Source: Candidatus Omnitrophota bacterium (lineage in GTDB: Bacteria > Omnitrophota > Koll11 > Gygaellales > Profunditerraquicolaceae). From it: 27,437 nucleotides of DNA. Positions 21,691 to 27,437 of the stretch are shown in pieces; the first letter of the stretch is position 1; every line of letters starts with the position of its first letter. The position numbers and the translations under genes are program-made. Under the pieces are notes generated by a model. That model searched no databases, was not told where the DNA came from, and saw only the letters and a program-made list of their open reading frames with translations. The stretch is taken from the NCBI GenBank assembly GCA_028719045.1, contig JAQULD010000005.1, positions 1 to 27,437 of the forward strand, written 5' to 3'.

Positions 21691-24106
21691 GGGCTCTGAA
21701 TTTTAGTATAACAAAAAATAAAAGGCAGAAAACCAACGTAATCGCTGATACCAATGCCCCGGCGTAAAATATTGACTGGGGCAGGAAATAAATGATCAAA
21801 GAGAAATTCTCGTTTAACTTCTCTTTTTTAGGGTCAATATACCAGCCATTGCAGTAGCCGTTTGCCAGCCGGTGTTCCACATCAAGAGGTTTAAGAAAGA
21901 AAAACTTTATGTCCGCCGGGGAAAATTTTAAAGTTTCCTCGTGGCCGGCGGTATTATAAAGCTTCCATTTAGTATTGAAAGTCTCGGAAAATACCAGCCA
22001 GAAAGGATATTTAGCTCCTGAAATATCAATTTGGTATTTGGCAGGGTTAATTCTTTTGAAGATGATTTTAGGCTCCCGGTGGCTTGACTCAGTGATCTCC
22101 CCTCTATTCTTTTTTGATAAATGCCATTTATCCCCGGAATTTGTCAATTGCGGCCCGTTATTTAAGAGATAAGAACCCAGGTTTTCTTCCCCCGACAGGA
22201 AAATCACGGGTTTACCCGCCAAATATTCTGTTTGAGCGAGAGAAACCAAAGACTCGATGCCGGAGCGGATGAAAAAATAATTGGTTGTGGCGTATATATA
22301 AGGGGTAAAGAACTTTTCATCGATCTTATAGACTTCCAGTCCGCCGAATTTTTTTTCCAATTTCAATGATTTCTGGGTGTTTATGAACTCCTCAACTTTG
22401 CCTAAATCGTGATTGACCCACCAGGTATGGTTTTTTATCACCTGCCAATTAATGTCCCGGTGCAGCAGGATATATTTAACGTTCAATAACTTAAATAAAG
22501 GCCCGAATTCAATGTTTGAAGATTTTTCTATTTCGCCAGCGATCAAAAGGGGAATATCGTAGTATTTTCCGTAATTAGCGTAAATAACGGGCTTATCGGA
22601 AAACCATTTTATTATATCCGCGCCGGCATATCCTTCTTTTCCCCACGAATATACGGTGTTGCTGTTTTTAGATAACGGCAGGGAAAACAACCTGAATTCT
22701 TCCGGCTGTTCTTTGACCCAGTCCTTAAAAGCGTAATAGTAAGGCGGTATTTTCGTGCGGGCGGAAGGGATTATCCCTCCTCCCTGGAATATCAATTCTC
22801 CGGTCCAAAACGGATAAGCCAGTATCAGGAATAATGAAGCCATAGCGAAAGAAGTAAATATGAACGCGATCCTTTTGTTAAGGTTCATTCTTAAATAATC
22901 AAAAGCGGAGCTTATCCCTGATCCGACCAGCACGCTGAAAGCGAAAGAAGTCAATAAACCCCATTTCTGGATATTGGAGCGAAACGCCGTGCCCAAAAGA
23001 GGGATATGTTTGTAAAGCCAGATATTTAACGAAGCAAACGGAGGTTTCGCGCCTTTTATCATAAAAAGCCCGAAGACAAGCAGGATTGAGAAATATAAGA
23101 CATTTTTTATTTTCTTTTTTTCCGTATTGATCAAAGGGAAAATCGCCAAAATCGGGATAAGAAAACTTAATAATATAAATAGCGGGGTGGAATATGAATC
23201 CGACCAGGCATAATAAAGCGCCTCTTCCCATTTACCGTGCAATGACCAAAGGCCTCCTAATCTCAATGCCTCCGGAAGGCTTGCGCTGTTCAACTTGAAA
23301 GTTTCCAGATCCGAAATAAATCCCATGTTTGAGGTGGAAGGTTTTACCGAATCAATGAACATGCTTTCCAAATAAGGAGCGATCCAGAAAATATTCAATA
23401 AAATCCAGAGGCAGGTTAATACGGCGGTTACGGAGAAAGCCTGTTTTAACACGGCAGAGTTTTTCCGGTTGACTATCAGGTGATAAGACAAATATGAGAA
23501 GAGAATTATCCAATGGATAACTAAAATAGCCGGATTAGCGTAAGCGTATGTCCCGAGCACCACCCAGGCAAGTAATAAAAGAAAAACATATTCATAAGTT
23601 TTTTTGGAAGTAAGCGAACGTATGAATAGCCCAAGCAGCAAAGGCGTCATTGAATATCCCGGAAGCAGCATTCCTGAAGCCAGATGCCAGGGTAATTCCA
23701 TTGAATAAGGGTTCATCATGTAGAAAAGCGCCGCGGAAATCCTGGTCAGCCTGTTAAAACCCAATACCCGGCATAGATAATACATCGATAACCCGCTTAA
23801 GGTAAACCAGACATAAAAAAGCGACTTCTCGAATATAACAAGGGAAATACCCGCTAACTCGGTTAGGTACCCGTATGAAGAATAGGGCGCTAGAAACGAC
23901 ATCTGTCCCGGAGCGGGGTAACCCATCGATACCGCGTGGTCCCAGAGGAACAAATTACTTTGGAAAAATCCTGACCTTGATAAGGGCAGACAGAAATCCC
24001 CGATATTTATGATATATTCCCCCCTAAACCAGGTAAGGGCCAACAATCCCAGGACCAGGATCATAAAAACATCAAGCCAGGATTTTTTATTTTCTATTTC
24101 TTCCAT
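21680..24106 (-). CDS. Large GT-C / YfhO-like integral membrane protein
   Basis: An 808-residue protein with about a dozen or more membrane helices in the N-terminal 430 residues, a soluble periplasmic region (about 435-770), and a last helix near 775-802. Near the N-terminus it has INIGDFCLPLS, then LWDHAVSMGYPAPGQ and later FYMMNPYSMELPWHLASG. This resembles the first-loop Asp and proline-rich patterns of YfhO-like and AftD-like (DUF3367-type) GT-C glycosyltransferases, which use polyprenyl-phosphate sugars in the periplasm. The soluble part includes LFKLLNVKYILLHRD, a segment common in YfhO-like proteins. Donor and acceptor are unknown. It overlaps the radical SAM gene by 13 nt. The DPM-like GT2 downstream could supply its donor. 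Confidence 0.78.
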   Translation of the reverse strand: MEEIENKKSWLDVFMILVLGLLALTWFRGEYIINIGDFCLPLSRSGFFQSNLFLWDHAVSMGYPAPGQMSFLAPYSSYGYLTELAGISLVIFEKSLFYVWFTLSGLSMYYLCRVLGFNRLTRISAALFYMMNPYSMELPWHLASGMLLPGYSMTPLLLGLFIRSLTSKKTYEYVFLLLLAWVVLGTYAYANPAILVIHWIILFSYLSYHLIVNRKNSAVLKQAFSVTAVLTCLWILLNIFWIAPYLESMFIDSVKPSTSNMGFISDLETFKLNSASLPEALRLGGLWSLHGKWEEALYYAWSDSYSTPLFILLSFLIPILAIFPLINTEKKKIKNVLYFSILLVFGLFMIKGAKPPFASLNIWLYKHIPLLGTAFRSNIQKWGLLTSFAFSVLVGSGISSAFDYLRMNLNKRIAFIFTSFAMASLFLILAYPFWTGELIFQGGGIIPSARTKIPPYYYAFKDWVKEQPEEFRLFSLPLSKNSNTVYSWGKEGYAGADIIKWFSDKPVIYANYGKYYDIPLLIAGEIEKSSNIEFGPLFKLLNVKYILLHRDINWQVIKNHTWWVNHDLGKVEEFINTQKSLKLEKKFGGLEVYKIDEKFFTPYIYATTNYFFIRSGIESLVSLAQTEYLAGKPVIFLSGEENLGSYLLNNGPQLTNSGDKWHLSKKNRGEITESSHREPKIIFKRINPAKYQIDISGAKYPFWLVFSETFNTKWKLYNTAGHEETLKFSPADIKFFFLKPLDVEHRLANGYCNGWYIDPKKEKLNENFSLIIYFLPQSIFYAGALVSAITLVFCLLFFVILKFRAHEK

Positions 24107-25590
24107 AAAGCCGCGATTCCTTCTTTTTCTATTTTTTTGCTTTTAAAGATCATATTTGAGAATTGTTTAAAAAGTTTCACAGTATACAGGAGGTCTTCCG
24201 GAGAACGCAGTTTGCAAAATATCCTCCAGGGTTTCCTGGCCCGGGTTTTCAAGAAAAGGGAAAATGCCTGGCCTTGTATCGTTTCCAACTGTTTTTTAGT
24301 GAAAAATTTGGTATCCGCCCCTCTTATTATGGTCGACGCGTCTTTCGGGATCAAACCTTCTTTCTTGAAATATTCGTGCATCCTGGTGCCGGGGAAAGGG
24401 GTAGCGATATAAAATACCGCGAAATCCAGGTGCGAATTTATGGCGAAATTTATCGTGTCCTGGATGGATTCTTTGGTTTCGTAAGGAAACCCGATTATGA
24501 AGGTGCCGATGGTCCAGATCCCCAGTTTAGAGGCGTACTTTATCATTTCTTTGGCATGGTTATAATCGTATTTTTTTCCGATAAAATGCAGGGTTTCCGG
24601 ATTGCCGGATTCCAGGCCGAATGTCAGGCGGTAACAACCCGCCTGCTTCATTTTCTTCAAAAGCGCTTTATCCATGAGCCAGATGGCAATGCCGTTAGGG
24701 GTAGTCCATCTGATATCGATCTTACGTTTGATTATCTCATCGCAGATCGACATAAGCCGGGATTTACTCACTGAAACACTGTCATCCAAGAAATGGATTT
24801 CCCTGATCCCGTATTTTCTTATCAGCTCTTCTATTTCATCTACTACGTTTACCGGGGACCGGAATCTCCATTTCCTTCCCCAGACGGTTTTTACCGCGCA
24901 ATATATGCAGTCCCCGGGGCATCCCCTGGAAGTTATCATGGTGGTGAACGGCTGGCGCATCGTGTAATTGATGCCCTGCGCATAAATTTTAGAATAAGTA
25001 TCCATAGGCAGTAATTCCCTGGCGGGAAACGGCAGGGAATCAAGGTTTTCTATGTAAGGGCGCGCCGGGTTACGGATTATCTTCCCGTTTACTTTTACGG
25101 CTGTGCCGATAACCGAATTTAAATCAGCCTTTTTTTCCATACGCACCGCGATATCCAATAAAGTATCTTCGCCTTCGCCTATAACGACAATATCAACGTT
25201 AGCATCATTAAGGACATCTTCCGGATTCGATGAAGCGTGAGCCCCTCCCACCGCTATTTTGATCTTTTTGTCCACATTTTTGACTATTTGAGCGGTTTCA
25301 TGCATATCCAGGGCGTGAGCCGTGGAAGGCGAGGTAATGCCGACTAAATCGGGGCCGTAATCAGCGATAAACCGTTTGATTTCTTCAGCGGACAGGCCGG
25401 GGCGGTTTTTTCCGTTTACAACGGTTACTTTGTCCCAGCCGGCTGCCGAAACATCGAGAATAACGGCATTAAAACCGTTTTTTTTGAGATAAGCCGCTAA
25501 ATAAGAAAGGCTAAGGATCGGCGAAGGCTGAGCCGGGTCATCGTGGGCCACAGTCAGGTAGGGGTTTATCAATAATATTTTTAAGTTCAT
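24094..25590 (-). CDS. B12-binding-domain radical SAM protein
   Basis: A 498-residue protein with an N-terminal B12-binding-like Rossmann domain (about 1-150: LLINPYL, DLVGITSPS, KIAVGGAHASSNPEDVL, VIGEGEDT) and a radical SAM domain (about 210-400). The cluster-binding motif is Cys224, Cys228 and Cys231 in SRGCPGDCIYC. The DxHxxG base-off cobalamin motif is not complete: DVSAAG (46-51) has Ser for His. It matches the large class E radical SAM group (BchE/P-methylase-like), which includes many methyltransferases and ring-forming enzymes. Substrate is unknown, but its place in a glycan operon suggests modification of a sugar, lipid or isoprenoid. It overlaps the methyltransferase gene by 4 nt and the 808-residue gene by 13 nt. 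Confidence 0.88.
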   Translation of the reverse strand: MNLKILLINPYLTVAHDDPAQPSPILSLSYLAAYLKKNGFNAVILDVSAAGWDKVTVVNGKNRPGLSAEEIKRFIADYGPDLVGITSPSTAHALDMHETAQIVKNVDKKIKIAVGGAHASSNPEDVLNDANVDIVVIGEGEDTLLDIAVRMEKKADLNSVIGTAVKVNGKIIRNPARPYIENLDSLPFPARELLPMDTYSKIYAQGINYTMRQPFTTMITSRGCPGDCIYCAVKTVWGRKWRFRSPVNVVDEIEELIRKYGIREIHFLDDSVSVSKSRLMSICDEIIKRKIDIRWTTPNGIAIWLMDKALLKKMKQAGCYRLTFGLESGNPETLHFIGKKYDYNHAKEMIKYASKLGIWTIGTFIIGFPYETKESIQDTINFAINSHLDFAVFYIATPFPGTRMHEYFKKEGLIPKDASTIIRGADTKFFTKKQLETIQGQAFSLFLKTRARKPWRIFCKLRSPEDLLYTVKLFKQFSNMIFKSKKIEKEGIAALWKK

Positions 25591-26543
25591 TTTCTCTTGA
25601 CGGTTTTATCGGGCGTGTTTTTTTCGAAGATCATGCGGATGTCCATCCCTTCGCGGTCAATAAGGAAACGCATAAAAAAAGCGGCCATTAATGACGGCAG
25701 CAAGAACGCTGATTCGCTTATTTTAAGCAGGAGTCTTCTTCCCGGCATCTTGTTTTCCAAAAAGAAATTTAAACTGCCGAATACCGCCAGCGGAGACTTG
25801 AGATTAAGTACGCCTTTATGAGGCAGCTGTGACCTGAGCTTGAAGCCATTTTGCTCGAATATATACCTTAAGGTCCTGGGGGTATATTGATAAAGATGCC
25901 TGGGCGCTTCCAGGTTATACCAGAATTGCTTAAAAAGCCTGGATTCTGAGCAGGCAAAGTTAGGCACTTCGATATAAACGATCCCGGTATCTTTAAGCAA
26001 GCGGCTTATGGCCATGATCGCCCTGTTCTGGTCGGAAAAGTGCTCCAGCGCCTGTTTTAAAATGATTATATCAAATTCTTTATCAGGGTAACCGGAGGAG
26101 TAGAAGTTCGCTTCTTTTACCCTTGCTTTTAATTCCGCGGGAACAACTTCCCGGACGCCGGGATAAGTATCGATGCCGTAGGCGTCGAACCCTCCTTTGA
26201 CCAGTTCATTAAGCAAAGCCCCGTTTCCGCAGCCGACATCCAGCACACGGCCGTTTTTTCTGATCTTTTTCAGGTCTTTTACGATGGTCCTTAAATTTTT
26301 ACGCACTATAGGGGAATAAAATGATTCTAACCCCAGGCTAAAAGGCGAGTGATAGTTAACTGGGTAAAACTGATGAAGCGCGCTTTCTTGAGGCTGAGGG
26401 TTTATAAAAACCATTGCGCAGCCGGGGCAGCGGACAAATTTGAATTTTTCTTTTGTTGTATTCAGGCGGTTGTCGCTTGCGCTAAAAACAAAATCGCCTG
26501 ATTGACTGCCGCAAAGCGGGCAGGCTATTTTTATAAGTTCCAT
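25587..26543 (-). CDS. SAM-dependent methyltransferase with N-terminal zinc ribbon
   Basis: A 318-residue class I methyltransferase. An N-terminal zinc-ribbon-like region has Cys8, Cys11, Cys39 and Cys42 (CPLC and CPGC). The SAM-binding glycine loop LDVGCGNGALL is at 101-111, with acidic YGID (122-125) and the ILKQALEHFSD motif (161-171). The plan resembles the C-methyltransferase or Methyltransf_23 proteins often found in polysaccharide clusters. I set the start at ATG 26543 (MELIKIACPLCG). The open frame extends to 26663, but the extra 40 residues overlap the acyltransferase gene and look non-coding in this frame. It lies 7 nt after the acyltransferase stop and overlaps the radical SAM gene by 4 nt. 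Target may be a sugar or lipid in the glycan pathway. Confidence 0.86.
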   Translation of the reverse strand: MELIKIACPLCGSQSGDFVFSASDNRLNTTKEKFKFVRCPGCAMVFINPQPQESALHQFYPVNYHSPFSLGLESFYSPIVRKNLRTIVKDLKKIRKNGRVLDVGCGNGALLNELVKGGFDAYGIDTYPGVREVVPAELKARVKEANFYSSGYPDKEFDIIILKQALEHFSDQNRAIMAISRLLKDTGIVYIEVPNFACSESRLFKQFWYNLEAPRHLYQYTPRTLRYIFEQNGFKLRSQLPHKGVLNLKSPLAVFGSLNFFLENKMPGRRLLLKISESAFLLPSLMAAFFMRFLIDREGMDIRMIFEKNTPDKTVKRK

Positions 26544-26550
26544 TTTATCT

Positions 26551-27150
26551 TTAATCTGGCTTATTGTATATCTTCGGTTTATTTGTCCGGAGAAAATCAG
26601 TTTCATAATACTTGTAGAGCAAAGAATCCCGGGAAAGCAGCTTTTTGATGGTGGCTTCGTCAAAACGTTTCCTGAGCAATTTTGCCGGGTTGCCCGCTAC
26701 TATTGAATAAGGTTCGATGTCTTTTGTCACGATAGCCCCGGCACCTACTATCGCCCCCTGCCCTATAGTTACGCCCGGCAATACCACGACATTAGCGCCG
26801 AGCCACACGTCGTCATTTATAGTAACGGGGGCGGCGGCCAAAGGCTGCCTTAACATTGGGATGTCCGGCAAAGAGAAACCGTGGTTGGCGGTAATGATGG
26901 TGGAATTGTTGCCGATCATTACAAAATTACCGATAGTAAGGCCTCCCTGGCCTCCCAGTACGCAGTTCTCAGCGATCACCACCTCGTTTCCCAGGGTAAT
27001 GCCTTCGGGACCGGAACAACGGAAAGGCGGAAAAATATAGATTTTTTTCCCGGTTTTTTTCATCATAAAAGTATATAACTTCGACCTTAGTTTGCCGAAT
27101 TCAAAAAAATACCAATGCGCGAGAAGTTTTAAAAAATGATATTTGTTCAT
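26551..27150 (-). CDS. Hexapeptide-repeat acyltransferase (WbbJ/maltose acetyltransferase-like)
   Basis: A 199-residue left-handed beta-helix protein. The isoleucine-valine-glycine hexapeptide repeats run from about 65 to 165 (ITLGNEVVIAENCVLGG, LTIGNFVMIGNNST, VTINDDVWLGANVVVLPGVTIGQGAIVGAGAIVTKDI), ending in the capping SIVAGNPAKLLRKR. The likely catalytic His is in TANHGF. These enzymes transfer acetyl or another acyl group from acyl-CoA to a sugar in the cytosol. The N-terminal 45 residues are basic and aromatic and may lie against the membrane. It lies 18 nt after the GT2 fragment, in the same run of glycan genes. Confidence 0.92.
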   Translation of the reverse strand: MNKYHFLKLLAHWYFFEFGKLRSKLYTFMMKKTGKKIYIFPPFRCSGPEGITLGNEVVIAENCVLGGQGGLTIGNFVMIGNNSTIITANHGFSLPDIPMLRQPLAAAPVTINDDVWLGANVVVLPGVTIGQGAIVGAGAIVTKDIEPYSIVAGNPAKLLRKRFDEATIKKLLSRDSLLYKYYETDFLRTNKPKIYNKPD

Positions 27151-27168
27151 AGGTTAGCGCCTTTAATT

Positions 27169-27437
27169 TTATATTTTAAACAGGTTCTTTGGTTTAAGCC
27201 CGAGTGCAAATAAATATCCGTCCCTGCTGCCGATCAGGTGCAATTTTAATAATTCCGGGTTCCCGCCGAGACTTATAATTTTATAACTAATAAGGAGAGT
27301 AATCAAAGGAAAAATTAAAATTAAAAAAACAATGAAATTCAAGAGCGGGCCATGGCGTTTCATGAATACCACCCTGTTCCTGGAAAAATAATAAGCGCGC
27401 ATGGGCAGGTTATAGCCGAGCGCGCGGATGGTCTTTG
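27169..27437 (-). CDS. GT2-like glycosyltransferase, C-terminal fragment (5' end beyond the right edge)
   Basis: The frame stays open to the window edge and continues upstream of an internal ATG as KTIRALGYNLPMRAYYFSRNRVVFMKRHG. The YYFxRNRxxFxKR segment is the usual C-terminal signature of membrane-anchored GT2 rhamnosyltransferase-like enzymes. A hydrophobic helix (PLLNFIVFLILIFPLITLLI) follows. About 88 residues are visible. The main catalytic domain is outside the window, so donor and acceptor cannot be judged. It probably belongs to the same operon as the following acyltransferase. Confidence 0.68.
   Translation of the reverse strand, partial: KTIRALGYNLPMRAYYFSRNRVVFMKRHGPLLNFIVFLILIFPLITLLISYKIISLGGNPELLKLHLIGSRDGYLFALGLKPKNLFKI

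Noticed and set aside
26544..26663. N-terminal extension of the methyltransferase
   Set aside because: The 40 residues overlap the acyltransferase gene and show no domain. The zinc-ribbon start at 26543 fits the family.

Overview
The window holds 22 protein-coding genes, all on the minus strand, so transcription runs from the right edge (27437) towards the left edge (1). The two edge genes are cut off. No rRNA, tRNA, CRISPR array, transposase or phage gene was seen. Coding is very dense: many neighbours overlap by 4 to 35 nt, and the longest stretch without a gene is about 200 nt. The genes suggest an uncultured Gram-negative bacterium: heptosyltransferase-like GT9 enzymes, GmhB-type phosphatase, O-antigen ligase-like proteins and a lipoprotein imply an LPS-like outer envelope. 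The mix of a dense envelope-glycan operon, tandem galT-like genes and split glycolytic units would fit a candidate phylum such as Omnitrophota or a PVC relative. That placement is an inference of low confidence, because no rRNA is present.

Region A (27437 to about 8292) is one long, tightly packed gene run. In transcription order it encodes: a GT2 glycosyltransferase end, a hexapeptide acyltransferase, a SAM methyltransferase, a B12-type radical SAM protein, a large GT-C/YfhO-like membrane protein, an unrecognised membrane protein, an O-antigen ligase-like protein, two GT2 enzymes, a second O-antigen ligase-like protein, two GT9 heptosyltransferase-like enzymes, a DegT aminotransferase, a third GT2, a GmhB-like phosphatase, an MGDG-synthase-like GT28, a divergent PriA and methionyl-tRNA formyltransferase. 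This looks like a surface polysaccharide or lipooligosaccharide assembly cluster that runs into two housekeeping genes.

Region B (8291 to 4980) has its own extended -10 promoter. It carries two tandem GalT-family genes and gap (GAPDH), and closes with a clear intrinsic terminator at 4980-5009. It links sugar-nucleotide and sugar-phosphate chemistry to glycolysis.

Region C (4920 to 1) begins with a membrane protein that carries an internal spermidine-synthase-like domain. A consensus promoter then drives pgk through a leader made of three near-identical 49-nt repeats, each a hairpin. Next come a small two-helix membrane protein and a coiled-coil lipoprotein. Finally tpiA has its own near-consensus promoter and runs off the left edge.

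The points most worth a second look are the tandem hairpin leader of pgk, the PriA homologue that has lost its ATPase motifs and winged-helix region, the GalT paralogue whose catalytic His position is Arg, and the unrecognised membrane-protein set in the glycan operon.
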